This document shows, one piece after another, positions 23,152 to 34,277 of a DNA stretch of 64,000 nt; within the stretch, counting starts at the first letter, position 1; each line of letters opens with the position of its first letter. The DNA is taken from the NCBI GenBank assembly GCA_946122785.1, contig CAMGYJ010000008.1, positions 7,155,742 through 7,219,741 on the forward strand, read 5' to 3'. The notes below the pieces were generated by a model. It had not been told where the DNA came from. It searched no databases and was given only the letters and a program-made list of their open reading frames with translations. The position numbers and the translations under genes are program-made. This stretch comes from Linum tenue (Eukaryota > Streptophyta > Magnoliopsida > Malpighiales > Linaceae).

Positions 23152-25002
23152 TCATTCCTGAACACCTGCAGCATGACGGTGCCAAATTGCAACAACTTCA
23201 AATCGTTCACGCCTCTGATTGCACCAAGGTAATTGCCTGACCTCAAATACATATGAGCGGTAAATAAGCGCTTGAAGAAGAGGTTCAACATCTTGTGCCT
23301 CAAGGGCCCATCTTGCACCTGTTTGCAGTAGTGCAGCAGCCGCTTCATGGCTAATTAAGAAGGTTGTTTGGTTTGTCTCGTCAAACACGTCAGCTGAGAT
23401 GTAGAAACTGTTTCCATCGATCAGTAATATGATTAAATTCACCACTTGTTTGGCTACACCCATCTTTATAAAGACATTTGCATACCTTCTGATTCTGTCA
23501 TCATGAAAAATGCCTGCAGAGCACCTGGAGCATTCATCATTTGGAAACAGTTTGTGTTTTTCTGGGTAACACTCAGGGCATAACCATGTAAAGTAAACAA
23601 ACTGCTGATCGAACGATTGGATTGTTGCGAGGCATCGAAATGTTGCCTATGCAAACAACAGTGAAAAATGACAGAGGTCATTTAATTTGAACATTCTATA
23701 AGTAACGTAAAATGAAAAGGGACATACATTGATGGGTGGTTCGCCATCTAATGCTCGATCTTCAGCCAGTAAAAAAAATAAGTCATTTATTGAATGACAA
23801 CGACCCAGTCGTCGTAGGGGCTTGATTAGTTCCGTGCTTCGGGTTTGATCAATGCAGAAAATTGGCATGTTTGAACTTGAGTGTCTGCATAGGATTGAAA
23901 ACACAACGATATCATGCCAGTGAGTATAGAAATTCCAGGATCGCAAGCAAAGAATGTCGAACCGGTAAAACATTGGCCGATGCATCCGTAAGTTCTGGTC
24001 AATGATTATTCTGGTGCTGCATGTGTTCCTGTACAGTGCTTTGCCTGTAGACAGAAAATATGAGGACACGAAAATGGACTGGCATACTGTTGTACTGACA
24101 TAAATCTTACCCTCAGAATAAATGCCAACCATGGAAGTAAAAGTTGCTATCACTGGTCCATTGCGTTCTTCTTCAGCGACCATGGCCTCAAGTATGTGTA
24201 TGATTGGGTGGCCTACGATTTGTATCAGGATCTGGCGCTCACTGTACGGAAAGTAGATTGATATTGGATTCAGATAATAGATATTCATTGAGAAATGTAA
24301 GAGTTATAAATATCAAATCTATACCAATCATCTTCTAGGAGAATAAGTTGGCGCATGGGTGTTCTTGCGGACGATTCCTCCACATAAGTTCTGGAGATGG
24401 CGACCATGCGCCCTATAATATCTGGTTCATAGCAAACTAATCAAAGAGTATGGAGACAATTTGTAAGTAAATGTGAGGACCGTGAATTTACTGGCCTGAT
24501 GAAATACCTGATCGTTCCTTATTGACCAATGCGCGAAGATATAGATCCAAGAAAGGAACTGGCTCTGACATATTGATTGGGTGATATTCTGATGGTGGGG
24601 GTTCAAGCACAGGTTGAAATAGAGTATGATGAACAAATCTCAATTCTTGACTGTTCGAGCAACAACGACCAACAATTCTTGCAGGATTGACAAAGAAGGA
24701 CGAAATGTTGTAAATATCACCGGCTCTGAGATGTAACAGTTCCGGTTGTCGTGTTGTCTGATCTGTTGTGGCAACGATCATTGTTCCCTATCGTAGTTCA
24801 TGATTTAGAAGCATCCTCAATTAAACGAAGAAAAACAGAGCATATAAAAAAAATGTCGAAGGAAAACCTTTTTGTCGAGCAGAAGATGATTAACTTCGAT
24901 ATCTTTTGTTGCCTCTTCTCGCCATGTGTGCAAATAACGGACCTGAATCGCGTGTTCTGCATAACCAAGGCGCAAGCAGTGGATTTCTTTTGTCGGATTC
25001 AT
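23152..25002 (-). CDS. RPA1-like OB-fold protein C (Helitron-borne)
   Basis: Exons on the minus strand begin at ATG 25002 (MNPTKEIHCLRLG). They continue through VATTDQTTRQPELLHLRAGD (~24700), DIIGRMVAISRTYVEE (~24400), ERQILIQIVGHP (~24230) and an exon with IKPLRRLGRCHS (~23800). The zinc-ribbon exon has WLCPEC and, 14 residues on, CSRC (~23480-23645), and the last exon ends at 23152. Two OB folds are followed by a DBD-C-like domain with a CxxC-CxxC ribbon, closer to canonical RPA70 than the CxxC-CxxH pattern of A and E. Introns are short GT-AG. The upstream in-frame codons to ~25050 also lack a stop, so a start further 5' is possible. Confidence 0.75.
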
Positions 25003-25505
25003 GATGCGGAGCTTGTTTCGCCAGTTGGTTCTTTGACCGATGAGGAGCACGGTGAGGAAGAAACCCTAAAGGGAAGGATTGAGCAGATTTCTTGGGCCAG
25101 GCTAACTGGCTATTAAAGGAATGACATTTGTGGCATGGTCCATTTCATGCAGCCGGTTCGCATAACTAATGGAGTTGTTTTTATGGGCCCATATGGTTTT
25201 TTTCATGTGCAGGCCTAATAGTCTGAAAACCTGAGTCAAAACACCTTTCCATAATCCTTGTATGCAGGCCCGCTCTATTTTTTCGGGGCCTGGCCAATCA
25301 GAATAATTAGGACGCAGACAAAGGCGACGATATTTTTGTTTTTCCTTTTGTACAACAAAAACGACGACACTGTTATCATAAAACATTAGGAAATTGTCTT
25401 GTGCAAGATAAAATAAGGAAAAATACAACAACGCTGACAATAGCTCCTACTGAGTTTTGAGCAACAGCAAAATAGATACCTAACACCTAGAATAGGCATT
25501 GGAAG
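25003..25505. other. Spacer between Helitron genes RPA-C and RPA-D
   Basis: About 500 bp containing the presumed promoter of RPA-C and the 3' flank of RPA-D. Open frames here (25102-25440 minus) show no family features. Confidence 0.4.
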
Positions 25506-27422
25506 CTAAGTTATGATTGCATAAGCTAATGGATCCCATATAGTGACAACGTTAAGTATGTTGGTGAAGTAATCTGCCTCATAATATGGAACAATCTCCA
25601 CTGCGAAAAGCTTCCCTTCTAGAGGATCCAAAATGTCAGCAATCGTTTCCTTGGTCATATTTGCAAAAGCTTCAGCGGTATTTTGCAAGAGGGCAATTGC
25701 TGCGTAATGGCCAAAGAGAAGATCGTATGTTTTTGTTGTACCTCGACATGAAATATCTTCACAAGAGACCTTAAACCTGAAACCAAGGAAAGTGCATAAG
25801 AAGGAAATCACTAACAAAAACATATTATTGTCGCGACAATGTTTTTTATGTATACCTGTATGAATAAGTTGTTGAATCTGGATCATCGTCATAAAGGTCA
25901 CAATGATAGAATCTCTGGTTCCTATTGATCTGTTTAATCCTAATCAAGCACCAGACAGATATCTTGTGCAAGCAATAAACATAAGAATGTCAGTATTGTG
26001 CATCAAGTGTCTAGAAAAAGTTGCAAATGTGTATAAAGTATACATTATATGGCCTGCACAAGTCTTCCAGCGTGGCTAAGAGGTGCACGATCGTTGTTTT
26101 CATTGGCATGTTGGTTCGTACATATTTTGGAACTGGAACTGGATTATGTCCAAGTTGAACAGGACGGTGCAGATGTGAGAAGCTGCAGATAATTAGGGTG
26201 TCAGTTCTAACCGATACATGTACATTATTTAGTGGAAAGAGCACACGTATACTCCACCTATCCTTTATCTGTTTAAATGGCCTTGTGTAGTAGGCTACGA
26301 TGAATCTGGATGCCTTTGTTGTAATCAAGCAGAACTCACCAGTTCCTGTTGGGAATGAATGACAGACACGAAATAAGAGGAAAGTATATAAACACAACAA
26401 CACCAAACAACGGGTATAAAATGTACCTTTAAAGCGAAGCACACGTAATGCTGTTATTGCATACACAACAGGTCCCTGGCGTTCTAAGGTTGCTATAAAT
26501 GTTTGTTCCAAAGCCATATGTGGGGGAGCATATCTAACCAAAACACTTTGGCCATTATGGAACAAAACATATATGTAAGCATCATTTAGGTACTGGTTTA
26601 TAGCAAGAGCGGAAGAACAGCAACATGACAGACTGCGTACGATTGATCCTGCAAAATAAAAGATCTACTTCGACGCATGGCTGCATCGTCTTCGTAGTCT
26701 GATATGCTCACCAGCCGACCAACAATATCTAAATGAAATTAAATAGGATTGTTAGTAATGTGGAATAGTTGAATGATTGAAATAAGGTGACTACCTCTGT
26801 ATTCGACCACTGAATTGACAAAGCGGAATAGTTCAGAGAACGGTGTTGGACTGAATCCTATCTTTGGAAACCACTGGTACGGTGGCATCTCGTGCAATTC
26901 ATGAATAACTGTTTCGAGTTCGATCTGAAGGCGATATACACAAGCACATGTTCGGTTGGTCAGGCGTTTCTCAATTGCCCTTACCCAGGGCAGTAGGTAT
27001 ATCTGATCAACCAGCAAAGATTCGACTGTACAATGGGTCCGTTTAGGACACACAGTTCCTTCGATCAGATCACGCTGGAGAGAAAAAGGTAGGGAAATGT
27101 AAATATATCGGTATAAGTAATGAGTGGAATGTAGAGTAGAGTGTACATTTTTATCGATGAACAACATATGGATCAGCATCGTCTGTGAGGAAACATCTGC
27201 TTCCTGCCATCGATTGAGCAGGCGGAGGATGATAGGTCCTTCATTACGGCCTAGGCGGAGCGATCTAACTGTCAGAGGCGCGGCAGGCAGATCTGGGTGC
27301 GAGCAAGATGATAAGAATTGAGAATAAAAAAAATGCATTATGTAAATACTAATTATAAAGCGTAAAGAGACATTTAGAAATGAACCTCTAGGAGCCCATG
27401 CGATCGTGTAATCATCTGCCAT
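25506..27422 (-). CDS. RPA1-like OB-fold protein D (Helitron-borne)
   Basis: Starts MADDYTIAWAPRG at 27422. Successive exons carry LPAAPLTVRSLRLGRNEG (~27150-27300), LVDQIYLLPWVRAIEKR (~27000), DIVGRLVSISDYEDD (~26700), FIATLERQGPVVYAITALR (~26480) and a domain that reads QRFYHCDLYDDDPDS (~25890), ending at 25506. The OB-fold order is that of the other Helitron RPA-like genes. The zinc-ribbon cysteines are replaced: only one Cys remains where two CxxC/H pairs should be, as in RPA-B. It may bind ssDNA through its first OB folds only. Three tandem 20-bp repeats lie just upstream of the start codon. Confidence 0.72.
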
Positions 27423-27440
27423 GCCTCAGCAGAGCCGGTA

Positions 27441-27500
27441 ATAAAACTGAGATATGGCCAATAAAACCGAGATATGGCCAATAAAACTGAGATACGGCAG
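27441..27500. repeat. Three 20-bp tandem repeats upstream of RPA-D
   Basis: Three contiguous copies of ATAAAACTGAGATATGGCCA with one to three substitutions, starting 19 bp upstream of the RPA-D start codon, so in its 5' UTR or core promoter. They could be a binding array or simple slippage. Confidence 0.85.
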
Positions 27501-28175
27501 AAGGTCCGGAAAGTTTATGCGTAGGCGATGATTTATATACGGAAGAAAGAGAGCAAATAGGGTTTTATCAATTGGGCCGAGCAGGCGAACAATGGGCCAG
27601 GCACGACAGTGAAGCAAGGTGGACTGGTTTTTTTTTGTTTTCCCCCTGAGAAATTGAAACTTAGGTTTGACAGCAGGCGTACATGAAACTTTTGCTGCCT
27701 GCTTGGTCATAACTGTACAGTTTGCTTGCAGATAAGAAACATTAGATACAATATGCAGCCGATGAGTGGAAGGACATTCATAAATTGTCGTAACCAAGCA
27801 AAAGATTGACACAGGTTAAGTTGATAAGGTGAGGACATCATCTCCAATTACATAAATGAGAACACCGAATGTTTCATGCAAATAGTCTTGGAAACAAAGG
27901 AACCAACTGTCTTGGAAAGAGTGGCCCAAAGTAGATCGACCGAGAACCATCATGAACATTGCAAAAGAACAATAACCTTTCCTGAAAACAAAAACAAAAT
28001 TAGGAAAAATAAATTGTCAAGCATAAAAGCGCTAAAAACTGATACAACCATGTATAGGAGTTTAGTTACCGCAGATTGGTACAATCTTTATCCCAACACA
28101 AAGGCAACATCAGCAGCCTATTCCGGGGTTTGAAGAAATAGGGTGGCGAGGGCTACGTGGTAAGATAGAAATTGG

Positions 28176-31100
28176 TCAAACCGAAGACAAGCCAGCTGAT
28201 TGACTGAAACAATATAATTGTGCTGATTCAATAACAAACCTGTAAGGGAAGTTCAGGTCAAAATGACCAGGAAGCTGTAGATCTGCAAATGCTTCTTCGT
28301 AAACGATATTGCGAGTGTAGTTGCATGGAATGTCATCTTCGTTAACAATAAGGAATCGTAGCCCATCAGCTGATCTAACTCGAGATACAGCCACGTACAA
28401 CTGCCCATGACTAAAAACAGGTTTGGGAAGGTACACACCAACACTAATTAGTGTTTGGCCTTGACTCTTGTTTATCGTCATGGCATAGCAAAGTCTGACA
28501 GGGAACTGACGCCGCTTAAGAACAAATGGCCAACGCCGGTCATCGATATTCAGAACAATCCTTGGTATCGCAACAGTCTTGCCGTTGAATGTCCCACCCA
28601 TAATAACTCCCTTGATCACATAATGACCCAGATAAACAACCATAAGCCGGGTTCCGTTGCATAATCCTATTTCTGGATTCAAGTTTCTGAGCAGCCTGAT
28701 TGGCGTGAACACCTTCAAGTCAATTTGATGTTCAGGACATCCATTGAAAGACAAACCATTTAGAAATTCCGTGGGATATTCTGCCTCAAGCCAAGATGGA
28801 TCGACTGCGTCAGTATGTAAAGTGTCACTACTGAAATAGGCACGTTGCTGACCTGGAACTAATGCAAGCATATGAGAATTAATCTCCGTCACATTCCGAT
28901 TGGTAGGTGTAATTATGGAGCGCTCAGTTAAGTACGCAGCACTGTGAAACCGAACTGCAAAATCAGTGTAAATCTCAGAAGCCATTGTCTGAATGGGTGT
29001 ATCGGTTGGGGAAACCAGCAACTGTTTTGGGATTTCAATCCAATCAGCCGGCTGATTTTGGTAAAAACATTTCCCTGGTAGTGCTCCATTACCTACTGAA
29101 AGAGTCCATCTTGTGAAGTCCATTCCATTAAATGTCATGGATTCATTTCCAGCAGAAGTTGTAATGCGCATGTTCTCTGTTAGCTGTAGAATAGTACAGG
29201 TAGTCCATAGATAAGAGCAGGTCAAAGATGCATCAACACTTTCCTCTCTCCCAGCATCAGCAACAATCGGAAGTGTCTGCCGAAAGTCACCCCCTAATAG
29301 TACGACTTTCCCTCCAAATGGCCTGTAATGAACCCCAGTAAAAGGTACATCCATGACATCACAAAGAGCACGATCAACTGCTTCAAATGACAGTCCATGT
29401 ACCATTGGGGCTTCATCCCATATAATAAGAGCTGCATCAAGTATTAGTTGAGCAAGTGGCGTACCCTTCTTTATGTTGCATGAAGAAGCCTGATCAATTT
29501 CCAATGGTATCTTAAATCGAGAATGTGCTGTGGATGCATCTGGAAGGAGAGTTGCAGCAATACCAGAAGAAGCCACCACAAGTACAATCTTGCCAAGTTC
29601 CTTAAGATGTGCAAGAATCGTCTTATACAAGAAAGTTTTCCCAGTTCCTCCATGTCCATAAAGGAAGTAGAAATTTCCACCATTCGGCACTGGTGAGATT
29701 ATAGAGTCAATGACCGAATGGAATGCAGCTGTCTGCTTTTCATTTAGGTTGGACAAACAGGGAAGTGAAGAAGCAGTTTCTGAAGAAGCAGAATGCTGCA
29801 TGTGAAAGTCAGAATACATGTGGTCAATGTCAGGTAGAATTTGGACTGTAGGCAGTGGGAGATTGAAATGGGAAAGCGTTGTGGAGTAAGAAGCCAACAT
29901 ACGCTGCAATTCACACAACAAAGAATTTTTTGGCAGATCAGGGGGGATAAGATGATTGTTAAAATTTACATTGCGCTGACAGCGATATGTAATGTCTTCT
30001 GAAAGCATCTCCCATGTTTGGTTAAAGAGAGTCAGTGGATCAGCAAGTTCACAGAACATGAGCATGGACACAAAGAGATACCTGAGGAGACCAGACATAC
30101 CCCATTGATTGACTTCTTTAAGAACAAGCAACCATTCATCGTCATTAGAAAGCAAACCAAGACGCTGGCAAGCAGCTTGGTACGTTCGACATGGGAAACC
30201 ATTAATTGTCCGCAAATCAGCAAAGCTAACTGCACCACGAACCTTGGTGAGAAGCTGCCTAAGATAAAAAGTATCTCCTGCACCAGGATTAATATAAACA
30301 ATCCTGCCTACTGCGAAACCTCTCTTCCGTTTAGACCACATTTTCTTCTTAAGGTTCCACATATACTTATTTGGAGTCTGAGCATAGAGCAAACACCTCG
30401 CATCTTCATCTGTTTGATTAAGAACAAACCATTGTGTTAGAGTCGTCTCTGCAACAGCTGCACGTGCCAGTATATGAGAAAGTTTCTGCTTCTTTCTATA
30501 AGGAACACTATGCCGGCCTTCAAGATGGACACACAACCGTTGTACTGTAGGTGTTCTTTCATGAATAGGGAACTCAAAAAGACGCCATGCTGCCTCGTAT
30601 GAAGATAGACTCCTGCAATCTAAGTAGCGTTTAATTTCATCAATAGGAGGCACTGGTTGTGGTCCAAGTGAAATATTAACAGGTGGTGCGGAACCTTCAG
30701 CGACAGGTGGTGCCGAATTTTCTGCCACCACAATTGACCGATCTGGCCCTTTTGTTATGTATTTGAAGAGGTACTTAATAAGGCGTCCTTGATGACATAC
30801 CTCAACGTTGATGTGTGCCTGAAAAAGCACAAGAAGATTCCTATTATATGGAACGACAAATCTATTGTCAAGCTCCACACTGCCTTTAGAGGCTGTAATC
30901 CCTGAGTCACGACGTCTGTACACTGTATAACCAAACTGGTCTGTGGTAGTTTCTGAATTGAACAGTTTTGGGAAATACTTTGAACACCTGCCATCTTTCA
31001 TACACACATTAGTTGGTTTATCGTCACCACAGGGACCATGGAGCATGTACTTTGTAACTGCTGCATAACCAACGGGATCAAGTTCTGGATCCGGTAACTC

Positions 31101-33169
31101 AGCAGACACAGTGGCATCTATATCAGCTTGTGTTTTGAGCTTGCTTTTCTCATCCAACCACAATAATATATGGACATGAGGCAGGCCTCTTTTCTGGAAC
31201 TCAACTGTCTTGATTCCTGCACACAAATCAGGTAGAAGGGCATGTAGGAAAAGCAAAACGCGAAAAAGAACAGAACATCTAAACAGAAAGTAGCGATAAA
31301 TTTGATGCATACTAATTCAAGAAGGAATCCAAATGCAGCGAACACAGGACAACAGCAAAACATACCCGCAACAGTTTTCCCAAAGAAATGTGATCGATTC
31401 AGTTCATCTTCTAAAGCATTAAGCTTCATACGGAAAACCCTGGCAACAATTTCGGGTTTGAGCTCGCTCCGCGACCCACAAAGCTGACGAAACGATTCTG
31501 TAATCTCCGGCCATTGAGAATTGCATGTGAAGGTGATGAAAAGATCCGGACTGCCATGATGATGAACAACAGCCATTGCATCCAAATACAATTGTTTCAT
31601 ATACCTAGGGCTGCCGGTATACGACGAAGGCAAAATAACATTACCAATATCATCCCCTGTGACATCACCCCTATCAAAAGCATCAGTAAGACCATAATAC
31701 AATTCAGCGAAGATCCTCCTGATGAGATCGTAAATAATAAAGTCGATTCTGTTCAATAGTCGAAAATGCATCGACTACATAATGTTGTAGAGCTTTCCCA
31801 CCACGCATTAAAGTCTGGCCTTCATCATCTCTATGCTGCAGTCGAAAAGCATAGTATTCACGTTGAGTAACAAATTTGCGTTTAAGAGTTGGTGGAGTAT
31901 GAACGACATCATACGGTATGTTGACGTGGAACCCATCTTCACCATATGGGAAGAGCACAGGGAAATGTAAGGAATCAAACTTAGGGTTAAGACTCGTTAT
32001 TCTTTTAAGACCTTCTGATCTATGATCAATAATAATATCACGTTCTTCCTTGTCAGGCAGAAAGTCCCCAGGAATCAATCCTGCTAGTTCATTTCCTGTG
32101 GGGAGTTCATACTGGCGAGAATCTATATTTCTTGCACCCACAATTCGCAAGCGGAGATTTGCAGAAGCAGAATCTGACAACTGAGTTCGAATTCTTCGAA
32201 AAGACCTGACCAAATCATTTGTCACATCAAATAGCTTCATCAGTCCTGCAACTATCTCTGGCTGCAAGCAAGTTTCTGCCGAGGAAAAATTAGTGAGGCG
32301 ATCGGAAAGTTCAGTCTGAGGATCAAAAACATACAGCTGCGAATACTTTGGTTTGCGGCCAGCAACAGGCAACAAAGAGCCCATACGGTGGTAATTCTCA
32401 CCACAAATAATAAATGAGTATGGTCCTCGTGTCCGTGATGCCCGAAGATCAAGTCGAGCACCAAACGATGTAAAGGAAAAGGCTGCATTGTAGGACCGTA
32501 TATGTTCTCTGAAGTGCACAGCCATAGGACCACCATTGATACCAAGAAGCTGTTCCAAATACGGTGGAGTTTCTTGAAGGAAAGGCAACCGCACACGTCC
32601 CTTTTGGCAACATAATGTATAAACAGGAGTAGTTGAACGATGCCTATTAAGACGTTCTTCGTACCAGAAGCGGGCACCACAAAACTGACATTCATGTTCC
32701 GGAAGACCATGTTCAAGAATTTTGACATAATCATGTTGGCGGGAAGGAGGAGTCCAAGTACCTTCTGATTCTTCTGATGCTTGCATGTCAAGGTAAACAC
32801 CAGCAGGTGGAGATCTTGGCGAACCAAGAGGAGAGTCTAAAGAATGTAAGTCTGGTCGAGAAGAACAGTCACCAGTTGGTGAATTGATCATTGGGAACAA
32901 GCGAGTACGCCTGTCAAGACCAGATGTTCGACGCCGTATAGAAGGTTTCATAGGTGGTGTTCCTGGCACAGATTCAGGAGACAACAGCACACGGCGACGT
33001 TTTCGGGCAGCACTGTAACCGGGAATAAGGTTTGCACACTGACTGGCTGAGGCCTGTAAGCAAAAGAAGAACAGAAGACATGAATATATGGAAACAATGA
33101 AGAAGTAAGGAAGGCGTCCATATATCTAACAGAATAGTAGCATTTATAGGTAGCAATAAGTCTCACCAT
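28176..33169 (-). CDS. Helitron RepHel (HUH Rep - Pif1 helicase), frameshifted
   Basis: Transposase of the Helitron: nicks DNA, drives rolling-circle transfer and unwinds it. A large C-terminal exon (28176-31216) is joined by a 149-bp intron to an exon at 31366-33056. A likely first exon lies near 33167-33169. The N-terminal part has the Helitron-like zinc motif (CQFCGARFWYEER, ~32690). The Rep domain has the HUH motif HVH at 31171-31179 and the two-tyrosine YLFKY near 30760. The helicase has Walker A GHGGTGKT (~29640), Walker B IIWDEAP (~29420), GGDFRQTLP and the C-terminal INKSQGQT and YVAVSR motifs. Near 31704-31712 the frame breaks: a TGA follows QEDLR, and the continuation (AELYYGL) is two bases out, consistent with loss of a GC. 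Otherwise about 1,580 codons, normal for plant RepHel. Confidence 0.9.
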
Positions 33170-34277
33170 TCTGTAAATAGGTAACCATGCAAGAAATTCT
33201 CTGACAGCAAATCAGATACTAAAGCTCAATGTCACGCACAGAATGGGATAATACAACAACACACCGAAAAGAGCATACATAAATGCAGGAGTAGTTAAAA
33301 CTGGTATATAGAAATGACAGGAGCAGTAATGGAAGAAGAAGATGAATAGGATTTACTAAAGTGAAAGATATTTAATAGAATAGCAATAATTTAATCAAGG
33401 GTGTCAGTTAAGAATTATCACCTGACATGAGAAAATGACAGATATACAAATAATGGTAAGAGCATTAAATACAAGATGGGATATAAAAGAGCAAATGTAA
33501 CAAAAAATAGCAGTTAATTAAGCTAGCTGAACACCAAAAGTACACATTCCATCTTCAGAAGAAACCGGTGGAATTCGTGAATAAATAATAGCATAGCAGG
33601 AAAGAAAGATGCAATTGCTGGATTCTATCTGTACAGCTGACCTGGACGTTGTCAAATACAACCAAAGATGGCATATTTGAGTTTCGCACAAATAAACGGG
33701 AATGATTTCCTAAATGCTATATTCTCTCTCCACAAATAAAGAAGCCTTTGACAGTGGCAAAAAGGAACGATGGCCATCAAGAAATTTGTGAAAGCAAAAG
33801 AAATAAACAGGCACAAAATCGAATTTGCCAAGAGAACGACTGAGCACATTGTGTCTCATTCATCAGATAAAGGCTACAAACAATCTGGCACTAACAAAGA
33901 ATGTTTGTAATAACGACCGGAATCCTATGTGGGAAATGACAGAAAAGAACATGAATGGAAGATAAGTTCCAAAGAAACTCAATAGAAGCGAAAAGCTAAA
34001 CGAAAGAAACCTCCATAACATTTACAGGCAAGCATGTCCATGACATAACATAAACGATGGCATAATCCCTGGTCAGGCACAAGATGACTTAGTTAGAAAA
34101 CCTTGTCAGGCTTTCCACAAAGTAAGGGGACAACAAAAGCAGGTACAACAGCAGCAGAGACGAGTGTATCTACCAAAATGAAGTACCAGCATTCAAGCAA
34201 GGCAGCTAAAGTATTCCAGGAATCAGGTACAATTTAAGTAGCAGAAGGTGGGTAACATCGAACGACGAAAGCGAAGG
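33170..34277. other. Spacer between RepHel and RPA-E
   Basis: Presumed promoter and 5' UTR of RepHel plus the 3' flank of RPA-E. A-rich on the plus strand. No coding signal and no clear repeat is seen. Confidence 0.4.
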
